A program made the position numbers and the translations under genes. A stretch of DNA of 64,000 bases. Origin: Metapseudomonas otitidis. Lineage in GTDB: Bacteria > Pseudomonadota > Gammaproteobacteria > Pseudomonadales > Pseudomonadaceae. The stretch's first letter is position 1, and the number at the start of each line of letters is the position of its first letter. The stretch lies in assembly GCF_900111835.1 (NCBI RefSeq), contig NZ_FOJP01000007.1, positions 186,001 through 250,000 on the forward strand. The letters are read 5' to 3'. Of this stretch, positions 10,636 to 19,007 are shown one piece after another. The notes beneath the pieces are model-generated. The model had not been told where the DNA came from and ran no database searches. It worked only from the letters and a program-made list of their open reading frames with translations.

Positions 10636-11622
10636 ATGAGACCGACCTCCCGCCTGGTCGCCAGCCTTGTGCTGTGCGCCCTCGCCGGCCAGGCCCACGC
10701 CTGGTCGCAGCCCACCCACAAGAACATCGTCAAGGATGCCCTGGCGTACATGAACTCCGCCTACGCCACCGAGGAGATGCGCCAGGCCTATGCCTTCTAC
10801 GTCGGCGCTGCCGGCAGCGAGGCCAAGGCCGGCGAGATCCTCGGCCAGGCCGCCTATGACGTGGACGACTTCCGCGACACGCGCCTGGGTGGCTGGTGGG
10901 TCGGCTACGAATACGCCCCGGTGTGGAATGCCGCCGCCAAGCTGGTGAACTACACCTCCTACTGGCACTTCCTCAACATGGGCCGCCAGGGCGATGCCCA
11001 CGGCAACCCCCACGGCGGCTACGACTACCGCTACCACAAGGTGGACGGCACCATCGCCGACGTGGACTGGTACGCCAAGGTCTACCTGTACAACCGCGAG
11101 CTGAAACGCGAGGACTTCGACACCACCGAGGCCCACTACCGGCGCGGCAGCCGGTCCAACTGGCAGGAGCACTACGGCGACTTCCAGACCGCCGCCTTCC
11201 AGCCCATCGATAACCTCGCCGGCTACTGGTTCGACCAGTTCCGCGCCGCCCCCTCGCTGCAGACCATCGGCTATGCCCTGCACGCCACCGGCGACGTGGC
11301 CCAGCCCCACCACGTGTGGATCACCTCGGCCAACGGCCACGTCAGCTGGGAAGGCTGGGTCGACGACCACTACGCCAGCGAGAAACTCAACGACCCCACC
11401 GCCGTGGCCAACCTCATCAGCCGCTACGACCCGGCCCGCAGCATCCGCGAGCTGCTGACCCAGACCGGCCAGGTCGCCTACGCCCATCCCGAGCCGCTCT
11501 ACGACACCAGCTACGCCACCCGGCTGCGGGTCGCCCGCGAGCTGATCCCCGAGTCCATCGCCCTGACCGTCACCGTGCTGACCAAGGGCGCACGCAGCTT
11601 CAATGCCCGTGAAAGCCTCTGA
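10636..11622 (+). CDS. plcB: Secreted zinc-dependent phospholipase C (PlcB-like)
   Basis: A 328-residue protein of the zinc phospholipase C / S1-P1 nuclease superfamily. A signal peptide ends HA-W at residues 21-23: in this family the mature N-terminal tryptophan is itself a zinc ligand. Further ligand-type motifs are THKNIV (His28), VDDFRD, YWHFLNMG and HATGDVAQPHHV, the H-x3-D-x3-H signature. PAO1 PlcB (PA0026) sits by aroE, is phosphatidylethanolamine-selective and is needed for twitching up lipid gradients. The ATG at 10636 gives the proper signal peptide. Its end overlaps the next gene by 20 bases, implying coupled expression with the foldase-like protein. Confidence 0.87.
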   Translation: MRPTSRLVASLVLCALAGQAHAWSQPTHKNIVKDALAYMNSAYATEEMRQAYAFYVGAAGSEAKAGEILGQAAYDVDDFRDTRLGGWWVGYEYAPVWNAAAKLVNYTSYWHFLNMGRQGDAHGNPHGGYDYRYHKVDGTIADVDWYAKVYLYNRELKREDFDTTEAHYRRGSRSNWQEHYGDFQTAAFQPIDNLAGYWFDQFRAAPSLQTIGYALHATGDVAQPHHVWITSANGHVSWEGWVDDHYASEKLNDPTAVANLISRYDPARSIRELLTQTGQVAYAHPEPLYDTSYATRLRVARELIPESIALTVTVLTKGARSFNARESL

Positions 11623-12877
11623 TCGCCCCTGGCGCCGGCGGGGCCTGGCGCTGCTGCTCGGCGCCTGGCTCGGCGGCGCGCAGGCCATGCCCAGCGCCCC
11701 GGACCTGCGCATCGACGGCCAGTGCCTGCCCGGGCGCAGCATCGCCCTGCTGGAACAGGTGCTCACCCGGGTCAAGTTCAACACCGACCCGCGGCAGCTG
11801 CGTCGCGGCCTGGTGGAGAACCACCTGCTGGCGCGGGAACTGGAGCCGCAGCTGAACGAGCAGAACCGCCGCGACCTCGACGCCAGTGTCGAGATCGAGG
11901 CCGGCAACCTGCTGGAGCAGTACTTCGGCCGCCGCGCCGAGGAAGACCTCAGCCCCTACCTGCGCCAGCCCCGGCCGCTCAGCGCGGAGCGCCTGCGCCA
12001 GGTGCTGGCCCCCGCCTCCCGGGTGCTGGTGGTGGACAGCCTGCAGTTGGACCCGACCCAGACCCGCGAAGCAGCAGCCACCGAGCTGATCCGCTGGCAG
12101 TTCCCCGGCGAAGCCGAACAGCGCCTCGACCTGCTCGACCTCTACCAGGGCGACAACGTCCAGGGCCGCGTGGAGCTGCAGCAGGGCAACCTCGGCTACC
12201 TGGCGCGCCAGGTCCAGGCCCGGATTCAGCGGGACCGCCTCTGGTACCGCCTCGGCCAGGAGGGCTTCAGCGCCGAAGAGCGCCAGGGCCTGCGCACCCT
12301 GGTGCGGGATCGCCTGGTGCGCCAGCGCTACCTGCACCAGGTCGGCCTCTACAGCGACTTCCACCATGAGTCCGACAACCTGCGGGCACGGGCCGCCCGG
12401 GTCAGCGACGCCGACGCCGAGGCCTACTACCAGCGCAACCTGGCGAACTACCGCAACGTCGCCCAGGTCCAGGCCGCGCACCTGCGCGTGGGGGACCAGG
12501 CCAGCGCCGACCGCCTCTACGCCGAACTGCAGCAGGGCCTGGATTTCGACGAGGCCGTGCGCCGCCATTCCCTGGCGGACGACAAGGCCCGCACCCCGCC
12601 GGGGGACCTCGGGCTGATCCGCGCCGACGACCCGAAGCTGGACCTGCTGCACAAGACCGCGCTGATCCAGAAGGCCAACACCCTGTCGCAGCCGATGCTG
12701 ATCGACGGTGCCTTCGAGATCCTCCGCGTGCGCAGCCGCGAGGACCGCCAACTGCCCCTGGCGGACCCGAGCGTGCGCTACGAGGTGAACCAGGCCGTGG
12801 CCCGTGAGCAGCTGGCCGCCGAGTTCGAGGCGCGCATCCGCCAGTTGCTGGCCGATGCCCGCGTGGAGGGCTTGTGA
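11603..12877 (+). CDS. Periplasmic parvulin-type peptidyl-prolyl isomerase-like protein
   Basis: 424-residue protein with an Arg-rich N terminus and signal peptide ending GGAQA near residue 28. The middle resembles the helical SurA/PpiD chaperone part. A parvulin-like domain lies near residues 275-385 (AEAYYQRNLANYRN, VQAAHLRVGDQASADRLYAEL, FDEAVRRHSLAD, GDLGLIRADD, FEILRVRSREDR). It corresponds to PA0027. The start codon lies inside plcB, so the two are translationally coupled; a dedicated foldase for the secreted phospholipase is a reasonable inference. The catalytic parvulin residues are only partly recognisable, so it may act as a chaperone rather than an isomerase. Confidence 0.78.
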   Translation: MPVKASDRPWRRRGLALLLGAWLGGAQAMPSAPDLRIDGQCLPGRSIALLEQVLTRVKFNTDPRQLRRGLVENHLLARELEPQLNEQNRRDLDASVEIEAGNLLEQYFGRRAEEDLSPYLRQPRPLSAERLRQVLAPASRVLVVDSLQLDPTQTREAAATELIRWQFPGEAEQRLDLLDLYQGDNVQGRVELQQGNLGYLARQVQARIQRDRLWYRLGQEGFSAEERQGLRTLVRDRLVRQRYLHQVGLYSDFHHESDNLRARAARVSDADAEAYYQRNLANYRNVAQVQAAHLRVGDQASADRLYAELQQGLDFDEAVRRHSLADDKARTPPGDLGLIRADDPKLDLLHKTALIQKANTLSQPMLIDGAFEILRVRSREDRQLPLADPSVRYEVNQAVAREQLAAEFEARIRQLLADARVEGL

Positions 12878-13470
12878 AGGGCTGGCTGGGGCTGGCCCTG
12901 GCCAGCGTGCTGGTCAGCGCCGGCGTGGGTGCGGCCTGGAGCTGGCGCGAAGCCCCGGTGGCCGTGGCGTCGCCTGCCCGGGCGCCGTCCGTGCCGGCCA
13001 GCCTTCCGCCCGTGCCCGTTTCGGCGGCCTCGCAGCCGCCGGCCTCCCCCGCACCGGCGGCCCCCGTGGCCGCCAAGGCCGTGGACGAGGCCCCGCCATC
13101 CCCGGCGCCCCTGGATCTCCAGCAGGCCCAGCAGCTCATGCAGTGGACGGCGGAACACGGCGACCCGCGCAGCCCGGCCCTGGGCGGGCTCAAGCCACGC
13201 CAGGCCGCCAGCGAGGCCGAACGGGCCGATCCACAGGCCTACACCGCCCTGGAGGAGCGCCAGACCCGCGAGCTGGTGCAGGCCTATGCCGCCGGCGTGC
13301 AGCAGATCCCCGAGATCCGCGCACGCATAGAGGCCGCCGCCCAGAGCGGCGAACGCAGCCCCGCCGAGCTGGACGAGGCCCGCGCCGCGCTGGAACAACT
13401 GGAGGCCATGCAGGCGCACCTGGAGCGTGAAGCGCCGGAGCTGCTGCCCGGCAGCACCCGCGCCGACTGA
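12874..13470 (+). CDS. Membrane-anchored Ala/Pro-rich protein of unknown function (PA0028-like)
   Basis: 198 residues, starting at a GTG that overlaps the previous stop (GTGA). One N-terminal hydrophobic segment (about 3-24) serves as signal or anchor. A Pro/Ala-rich linker (about 25-75) follows, then a charged helical region probably forming a coiled coil (LEERQTRELVQAYAAGVQ, IRARIEAAAQ, LDEARAALEQLEAMQAHLERE). Third gene of the plcB transcript, matching PA0028 position. Probably periplasmic, tethered to the inner membrane. I do not recognise a domain; a role alongside PlcB and its foldase is inferred from coupling only. Confidence 0.7.
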   Translation: MKGWLGLALASVLVSAGVGAAWSWREAPVAVASPARAPSVPASLPPVPVSAASQPPASPAPAAPVAAKAVDEAPPSPAPLDLQQAQQLMQWTAEHGDPRSPALGGLKPRQAASEAERADPQAYTALEERQTRELVQAYAAGVQQIPEIRARIEAAAQSGERSPAELDEARAALEQLEAMQAHLEREAPELLPGSTRAD

Positions 13471-13524
13471 GCAGCCCCGGGCGCAAGCGGCTACCATGGC
13501 AGCCTCCGTTTTTGGGAGACCGCC

Positions 13525-13893
13525 ATGTCGGCCTTTGCCACCCCCCACATCAAGGGCTTCCACGCCCACGTCTACTTCGACGCCGAGACCCTGCCCCAGG
13601 CCCGTGCGCTGTGCGAGGAGGCGGCCCGCCGCTTCCCGCTGAAGATGGGCCGCGTCCACGAAAAGCGGGTCGGCCCGCACCCGGACTGGAGCTGCCAGCT
13701 GGCCTTCAAGCCCGAACTGTTCGGCGACGTGGTGCCCTGGCTGGCGCTCAACCGCGGCGGCCTCAACGTGCTGGTGCACCCCATCACCGGCAGCGACCTG
13801 AAGGACCACCGCGACTTTCCGCTGTGGATGGGCGAGGTCCGTCCGCTGGACCTGGCTGATCTGCAGGATGGGGCCATCGAGTACGACCTTTAG
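13525..13893 (+). CDS. DOPA 4,5-dioxygenase family protein
   Basis: 122-residue cytoplasmic protein of the small bacterial/fungal DOPA-dioxygenase-like family. Hallmarks are IKGFHAHVYFD (His15 and His17 region), RVGPHPDWSCQLAF and GLNVLVHPITGSDLKDH, histidines that would coordinate a mononuclear metal for extradiol cleavage of a catechol. TTGGGAG precedes the ATG. It is convergent with the amine oxidase gene and their stop codons overlap by 4 bases. The family is usually annotated without an assigned bacterial substrate; catechol-type aromatics are the family expectation. Confidence 0.8.
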   Translation: MSAFATPHIKGFHAHVYFDAETLPQARALCEEAARRFPLKMGRVHEKRVGPHPDWSCQLAFKPELFGDVVPWLALNRGGLNVLVHPITGSDLKDHRDFPLWMGEVRPLDLADLQDGAIEYDL

Positions 13894-15326
13894 GCCCGCC
13901 CCAGCGCCACCAGCACCTCCTGCGCGACCCGTTCGCCGGCGCGCACCGCCCCTTCCAGGTAACCGCACCAGATCGGCGAGGCTTCGCTCCCGGCCCAGTG
14001 CAGCCGGCCCAGGGGCGCCCGCAGCCAGTGGCCGTTGCGTGCCAGCACACCGGGCGGCAGGGGCGACACGCAGCCGGCGCTCCAGCGCTCCTGGGACCAG
14101 TCCTGCTCCACATAGGCCAGCGGCCGCGCGGCTTCATCACCCAGCAGACGGCTCAGCTCGCGCAGCACCCGCTTGCGCCGCCGGGCCGGGTCGCCACCCG
14201 CGCGGGCCGGATCGAGGAAGGCCAGCAGCACGCCGTCCCCCTGGCCTTCCGGTGTGCTGTCGACCGTCATCTGCACCAGCCCGTCGGTGACCAGTCCGGC
14301 CCCCGAGAGACCGGCCGCGCGCCAGAACGGTGTCGGGTAGCGCAGGTGCACCTTGATCCCGCCGCTGGCGGCCCAGTTGCGCTGCAGGGCCTCGCGACCC
14401 GGCGGCAGGGCGGGGCTGAAGCCGATGCGGCTGACATCGGCCGGCATCATCGCCACCACCACCTGTTCGGCGCTGATCACCGCCCGTTCGCTGTGGACCC
14501 GCAGCGGGCCCTCCAGCCAGCCGTCGATCCGGCTCACCGGGCTGCCGGTGAGCAGGCTGTCGCCCAGCGGCTCGGCCAGCAACAGGGACAGGCGCTGCGC
14601 CCCGCCCCGCAAACGGTATTGCTGGGCCTGATCGTCCAGGGCGGTGAAGCCGCCCGCTGAACGCAGGTAGAACAGGAACCACAGCAGCGAGACCCGACCC
14701 GGCTCGCTGGCCAGGGTGGTGGAAAGGGTGGTCGCCACCGCTTCGACGGCTTCCTCGTCCGCGCGCTGGGCCTTCAGCCAGGCCGCCACGCTCATGGCGT
14801 CCCAGGCTTCTGCGCGAGGTGCCTTCCAGGGCGCCTCCGGCGGCACCCGCGCCGCCATGGCTTCGAGCCGGTCCATCAACGCCCGCGCCTTGGGGCCGGG
14901 GCCTTCGGGCGGGAAGGTGTAGCGCTGGCCCTGGATCAGGGCCGCCATCTCGCCCTGGGTGTACTGCGGCACCAGCGGCACGCCCAGTTCACCGGCCAGG
15001 CGCATCACCGCCTGCTGGCTGCCGCCGACCCACTGGCCACCGCCGTCCACCTCGATGCCTTCGCCCAGGGGCTGGTTGAGGGTGCGCCCGCCGACCCGCT
15101 CGCGGGCCTCCAGCACCTGCACGCGGCACCCTGCGGCCACCAGGCGTCTAGCCGCCACCAGGCCGGAGAGGCCCGCACCCACCACCACCACGTCCACCTG
15201 CCGGTCCGGCGGCCCGCCGGGCGAGGCCTGTCCACCCCGGGCCAGCCCGGTCAGCAGCGCCGCGCCGCTCAGGCGCAGCAGGGAGCGGCGGGAAACACCC
15301 AGGGCATCGAGCAATCGCGTGTACAT
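13890..15326 (-). CDS. Tat-exported FAD-dependent amine oxidase (flavin monoamine oxidase family)
   Basis: 478 residues. The N terminus carries a twin-arginine signal (SRRSLLRL followed by a hydrophobic stretch), so it is likely exported folded with FAD bound. FAD-binding VVVVGAGLSGLVAARRL and EARERVGGRT follow, then the substrate-domain segment LWFLFYLRSAGGF and the C-terminal LHWAGSEAS...GYLEGAVRAGERVA flavin-contact region. The start ATG complements 15324-15326, directly after GGAGG; the other possible start lies inside the operator. A 15-bp operator sits immediately upstream, matching that of the neighbouring GntR gene. It would oxidise amines in the periplasm; the actual amine is unknown. 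Confidence 0.88.
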   Translation of the reverse strand: MYTRLLDALGVSRRSLLRLSGAALLTGLARGGQASPGGPPDRQVDVVVVGAGLSGLVAARRLVAAGCRVQVLEARERVGGRTLNQPLGEGIEVDGGGQWVGGSQQAVMRLAGELGVPLVPQYTQGEMAALIQGQRYTFPPEGPGPKARALMDRLEAMAARVPPEAPWKAPRAEAWDAMSVAAWLKAQRADEEAVEAVATTLSTTLASEPGRVSLLWFLFYLRSAGGFTALDDQAQQYRLRGGAQRLSLLLAEPLGDSLLTGSPVSRIDGWLEGPLRVHSERAVISAEQVVVAMMPADVSRIGFSPALPPGREALQRNWAASGGIKVHLRYPTPFWRAAGLSGAGLVTDGLVQMTVDSTPEGQGDGVLLAFLDPARAGGDPARRRKRVLRELSRLLGDEAARPLAYVEQDWSQERWSAGCVSPLPPGVLARNGHWLRAPLGRLHWAGSEASPIWCGYLEGAVRAGERVAQEVLVALGRA

Positions 15327-15337
15327 CCTGTACCTCC

Positions 15338-15352
15338 ACTTGGTTACCAAGT
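15338..15352. promoter_or_regulatory. GntR operator copy 1 (amine oxidase promoter)
   Basis: ACTTGGT-T-ACCAAGT, a perfect inverted repeat with 7-bp arms around a central T. It abuts the amine oxidase ribosome site (GGAGG). The same 15 bases form the core of the larger palindrome at 16081-16105. Confidence 0.8.
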
Positions 15353-15363
15353 TGATCGGGTCG

Positions 15364-15390
15364 AAAAAAAGCCACCCAATCCGGGGTGGC
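15364..15390 (-). terminator. Rho-independent terminator of the gntR gene
   Basis: On the minus strand: GCCACCC loop GGGTGGC hairpin (15390-15371) followed by seven T (15370-15364), starting 8 bases after the gntR stop. It separates gntR from the amine oxidase transcript, so the oxidase needs its own promoter overlapping this terminator and the operator. Confidence 0.85.
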
Positions 15391-15397
15391 GACGGGT

Positions 15398-16072
15398 TCA
15401 GGCGGCCGGTGTACGCACCGAGGCCAGGTAGAACGGGATCGGGTCCTGCCGGGCGTGCAACTGGCGCGCCAGGGTCAGGTAGAACCAGCGCAGCTCTGCC
15501 GGGTCACCCGCCGAAGGCGGCTCCTCGCCCAGCCAGCGCTGCCACAGGGCCATTTCCATCTGCAGCACACGGTTGCGGCCGAAGGCGGTGAGCCGCTGCC
15601 ACACGCGTCGCTCCAGGGCCTGCAACTGCTCCGGGGTCGGTGTGGCGGGGCAGCCTTCCACCTCCGCCAGCAGTTCGGCCCGCTCATCGTCCGTGGCGTG
15701 GCGCGCCGCCGCCTCCAGCAGGCCGATGGCATAGAGCTGCTGGTACTCGTCCAGGTCGTGCAGCAGACGGCGGGCAGCGTCCGAGCGCAGGCGGGCGCCG
15801 TAGCGCAGCAGCAGCTCGAACACCCGCGCATCGGCGCGGGCCGGGTCCAGCACCCGGCTCGCGCCGCCCTGGCGCACTTCCACCAGGCCGGCGTCCTTCA
15901 GCTTGTGCACCGCCTGGCGCACGGTGATGCGCGAGACGCCGTAGCGTTCGGCCAGCAGCCGTTCCGCAGGCAATGCCTCGCCGGGGGCCAGGTGGCCGTC
16001 GAAAATTTCGACGAACAGCCCTTCCAGGGCGTCGTCAGCGGCATGCCGCGTGGGGGGATTCGCTGTGCTCAT
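15398..16072 (-). CDS. GntR-family (FadR-type) transcriptional regulator
   Basis: 224 residues: winged helix-turn-helix at about 12-75 (ALPAERLLAERYGVSRITVRQAVHKLKDAGLVEVRQG) and an all-helical FCD-like ligand domain after it (RLLHDLDEYQQLYAIGLLEAAARHA). I start at the ATG complementary to 16070-16072; the upstream candidate at 16108 would lie inside the operator. The gene stands between amine oxidase and EamA exporter genes. The operator at its own promoter and a second copy before the oxidase imply autoregulation and local control. The inducer is probably an amine or its oxidation product; this is inference. Confidence 0.88.
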   Translation of the reverse strand: MSTANPPTRHAADDALEGLFVEIFDGHLAPGEALPAERLLAERYGVSRITVRQAVHKLKDAGLVEVRQGGASRVLDPARADARVFELLLRYGARLRSDAARRLLHDLDEYQQLYAIGLLEAAARHATDDERAELLAEVEGCPATPTPEQLQALERRVWQRLTAFGRNRVLQMEMALWQRWLGEEPPSAGDPAELRWFYLTLARQLHARQDPIPFYLASVRTPAA

Positions 16073-16080
16073 GGGGCGCC

Positions 16081-16105
16081 ACTGTACTTGGTTACCAAGT
16101 ACAGT
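16081..16105. promoter_or_regulatory. GntR operator copy 2 (gntR / eamA divergent promoter)
   Basis: A 25-bp perfect palindrome: ACTGTACTTGGT, central T, ACCAAGTACAGT. It is 8 bases upstream of the gntR start (minus strand) and 68 bases upstream of the exporter start (plus strand). Its core is identical to the operator at 15338-15352. Such long perfect symmetry matches a FadR/GntR-type dimer site. Confidence 0.85.
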
Positions 16106-16173
16106 CAAGCACCCGCGATGACGAACGACGAGGCAGCGCCTATTATCGCGGCCCGCGTTTCCGGAGGCCGTCC

Positions 16174-17040
16174 ATGCCCTTCCTGCTCATCGTCACCCTG
16201 CTCTGGGCCTTCTCCTTCAGTTTGATCGGCGAGTACCTGGCCGGTCGGGTGGACAGTGACTTCGCGGTGCTGGCGCGGGTGCTGATCGCGGCGCTGGTGT
16301 TCCTGCCCTTCACCCGCTGGCGTGGCCTGCCGACCCGCCTGCTGGCCGGCTTCTGGCTGGCCGGTGCGCTGCAGTTCGGCATCACCTACCTGTGCCTGTA
16401 CCGCAGCTTCGCGGTGCTCACGGTGCCGGAGGTGCTGCTGTTCACCGTGCTCACGCCGATCTACGTGACCCTGCTGGACGATGCGCTGGCGCGGCGCTTC
16501 AGCCCCTGGGCGCTGCTGGCCGCACTGGTGGCGGTGGGCGGCGGGGTGATCATCCGTTTCGACCGGCTGGAGGGGGAATACCTGCTGGGCTTCATCCTCT
16601 TGCAGGTGGCCAACGCCACCTTCGCCGCCGGCCAGGTGCTGTGCCGCCGGCTGCTGGTGCGCTACCCGGTGGAGCAGCCGCTGCACCGCTTCTTCGGCCA
16701 CTTCTTCCTCGGCGCGCTGGTGCTGGCGCTGCCTTCCTTCCTGCTCTTCGGCAACCCCGAGCGCCTGCCGCAGACGACTGTGCAATGGGGCGTGCTGCTG
16801 TGGATGGGGCTGTTCGCCACGGCACTGGGGATGTTCTGGTGGGTCAAGGGCAGCACCCGTGTCAGCGCCGGCACCCTGGCGGTGATGAACGAACTCCACG
16901 TACCCGCCGGGCTGCTGGTCAACCTGCTGATCTGGAACCGCGACGCCGACCTCCCCCGCCTCGCCCTGGGCGGCGCGGTGATCCTCGCGTCCCTGTGGAT
17001 AAGTCGCCTGGGCCGGAAGCCGGCCATGCAGCAGCCCTAG
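16174..17040 (+). CDS. EamA/DMT-family inner-membrane transporter
   Basis: 288 residues with about ten hydrophobic segments in two EamA repeats (LLIVTLLWAFSFSLIGEYLA at the N terminus; the second half begins near GEYLLGFILLQVANATFAAGQVLCRR). GGAGG lies 8 bases before the ATG at 16174. Drug/metabolite transporters of this type usually export amino acids, amines or related metabolites. Divergence from gntR over the 25-bp palindrome makes it a probable target of that regulator, so it may move the amine oxidised by the neighbouring Tat oxidase or its product. Direction and substrate are inferred. Confidence 0.87.
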   Translation: MPFLLIVTLLWAFSFSLIGEYLAGRVDSDFAVLARVLIAALVFLPFTRWRGLPTRLLAGFWLAGALQFGITYLCLYRSFAVLTVPEVLLFTVLTPIYVTLLDDALARRFSPWALLAALVAVGGGVIIRFDRLEGEYLLGFILLQVANATFAAGQVLCRRLLVRYPVEQPLHRFFGHFFLGALVLALPSFLLFGNPERLPQTTVQWGVLLWMGLFATALGMFWWVKGSTRVSAGTLAVMNELHVPAGLLVNLLIWNRDADLPRLALGGAVILASLWISRLGRKPAMQQP

Positions 17041-17091
17041 GACTGGGCGCTGCCCTCACCTATCGCGCTCGGCCTATCGGGAGGCGCTGGG

Positions 17092-17979
17092 TCAATCGAC
17101 GAACTCGGTCAACAATCTGTGCCCGGTTTCAGTGACCTCAACCATGACGGACAACACAACAGCATCCCCTCTGTCTCCGGTGTAGTACTGGAAACCCTCT
17201 TCTCCCCTGACGCGTGTACGAACTTGCGCTCTTTGAGCCAGCACCTGGATGTTCAATACCTGGCCAGCCTCCATACAGGTCCCACGGGAAGGTATACCGC
17301 GGAGGCCATAGCCCAGGATCTGCGGCTCTTCGACACGTTGCGCACCCATCGTGTACCCGCATAGCTCGCGGATCGGGAAAAGGTCGTTTTCATCGAGCAC
17401 CTTGGAGATCGCATCGCCGATGGTGTCGATCCTGGCCCCATGGCGTACCGGCTCGATGCCCTTGCGCAGTGCCAGCCGCGCTTTGTCGAGCATGAACAGT
17501 TGCAGCGGTGTGGCGTTCCGGCCAGCAAAGGTCCAGGTCTGCGCCAAGTGCGAAACGGGAGTGCCTGCGATCAGCTCGACCTTGACCAGTGCCGACTCCG
17601 GGATCGGCTTGTCGGTCGGGATAACACCTCCGACGCCATAGTTGACCGAGACGGGGACCGCCGCCGGATAGCCGTGGTAACCCACCAGCATCGGGCGCCA
17701 ACCCCGTTCCAGATAAGCGTTCAGCAGGTGCTCCTGGATCTCTAGTCCATTGGCCCCTTGGATGATCAATGGCGCCAGCGAACGCAACAGGCGGCTCGCC
17801 TCGGGGGCTTGTTCCCGCTGGTCCTTGAGGCGCTCGGCAGCTGATCGTCGGGCGATGCTTTTCGCCAATCGCTGATTACCGGCGGCGTATCGATCCCATA
17901 GCGGGCCTTTTGAGGGGAGTCGGGGGCGTCCTGTCAGGGCGTGAAGTGCGTTGAACAGGCGCTTCATGGTGGGGAGCAT
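17092..17979 (-). CDS. Methionine-aminopeptidase-like (M24) pseudoenzyme
   Basis: 295 residues: about 55 basic N-terminal residues, then a pita-bread fold matching type I MetAP (LVGYHGYPAAVPVSVN, IGDAISKVL, EEPQIL, MVEVTETG). Aligned by eye to E. coli MAP, all five metal ligands are replaced: Asp97 to Glu135, Asp108 to Ala146, His171 to Tyr209, Glu204 to Gln245, Glu235 to Ser277. His79 and His178 are also lost (Gly and Val). The frame is intact, so this looks like a maintained non-catalytic protein, perhaps binding N-terminal peptides or nucleic acid. Base composition is lower in GC than the neighbours, suggesting acquisition. It stands alone, convergent with the exporter gene. Confidence 0.82.
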   Translation of the reverse strand: MLPTMKRLFNALHALTGRPRLPSKGPLWDRYAAGNQRLAKSIARRSAAERLKDQREQAPEASRLLRSLAPLIIQGANGLEIQEHLLNAYLERGWRPMLVGYHGYPAAVPVSVNYGVGGVIPTDKPIPESALVKVELIAGTPVSHLAQTWTFAGRNATPLQLFMLDKARLALRKGIEPVRHGARIDTIGDAISKVLDENDLFPIRELCGYTMGAQRVEEPQILGYGLRGIPSRGTCMEAGQVLNIQVLAQRAQVRTRVRGEEGFQYYTGDRGDAVVLSVMVEVTETGHRLLTEFVD

Positions 17980-18144
17980 GAATTACATCCGTGGGACTGG
18001 AGCGGAGAACGGAGATTATCGGAGAGTACGCCGCCTGAGACGGGATCTTGATCGCAGGGCTACGTCATTCGATGGCGGAATGATCGGGTGCGATGATGCT
18101 GGCTGCTCTCGATGTGGGGCCTCGCTCGCACGTGCTTCAACATG

Positions 18145-18178
18145 AAAAGCCGCTGCTCCCAACTGGGGGCAGCGGCTT
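18145..18178 (-). terminator. Terminator of the trpBA operon
   Basis: 10-bp stem AAGCCGCTGC (18147-18156) / GCAGCGGCTT (18169-18178), with three further inner C/G pairs. On the minus strand it ends in TTTTCATG and starts 21 bases after the trpA stop. The remaining DNA back to the M24 gene (17980-18144) shows no gene. Confidence 0.85.
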
Positions 18179-18198
18179 CTATTGCGGCTGTATCGTGA

Positions 18199-19007
18199 TC
18201 AGGCGCGAGCGCTGCGCACGCCGTCGGCCAGGGCCTTGCAGAGGGTGAGGACGCCGTCGACGGCCTGTTCGGCGGTTTCGGCCTTGGCGATCTGGTCCAC
18301 CAGGGCGGAGCCCACCACCACGCCGTCGGCGAGGCGGGCGATGCTGGCGGCGTGTTCGGCGGTGCGGATGCCGAAGCCGATGGCCACCGGCAGGTCGGTG
18401 TGGCGGCGCAGGCGGGTCACGGCGGCCTGCACGTGCTCCAGGGTGGCGGAGCCGGCGCCGGTGACGCCGGCCACCGAGACGTAGTAGACGAAGCCGGAGC
18501 TGCCGGCGAGCACCGTCGGCAGGCGGGCGTCGTCGGTGGTCGGGGTGGTCAGGCGAACGAAGTCGATGCCGGCGTTCTGGGCCGGCAGGCACAGGTCGTC
18601 GTTATGTTCGGCCGGCAGGTCGACGACGATCAGGCCGTCCACGCCCGCAGCCTTGGCGTCGTTGACGAAGCGCTCGACGCCGTAGTGGTGGATGGGGTTG
18701 AAGTAGCCCATCAGCACCAGCGGGGTGCTCTGGTTGCCCTCGCGGAATTCCCGGACCATCTGCAGGGTCTTGGCCAGGTTCTGCTTGCCGGCCAGGGCGC
18801 GGATGTTGGCCAGCTGGATCGAGGGGCCGTCGGCCATCGGGTCGGTGAAGGGCATGCCCAGTTCGATCACGTCGGCACCGGCCTCCGGCAGGCCCTTGAG
18901 GATCGCCAGGGAGGCGTCGTAGTTCGGGTCGCCGGCGGTGACGAAGGTCACCAGGGCTGCGCGGTTCTGCTGCTTCAGCTCGGCGAAGCGGGTCTGCAGG
19001 CGGCTCA

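Noticed and set aside
12778-13968. Long minus-strand open frame opposite the plcB-cluster genes
   Set aside because: Shadow of high-GC coding DNA; Gly/Arg/Ala-rich with no recognisable domain, and the plus-strand genes are well supported.
17041-18198. Possible genomic island around the M24-like gene
   Set aside because: Only one gene shows lower GC; no integrase, tRNA, transposase or flanking repeats are present.
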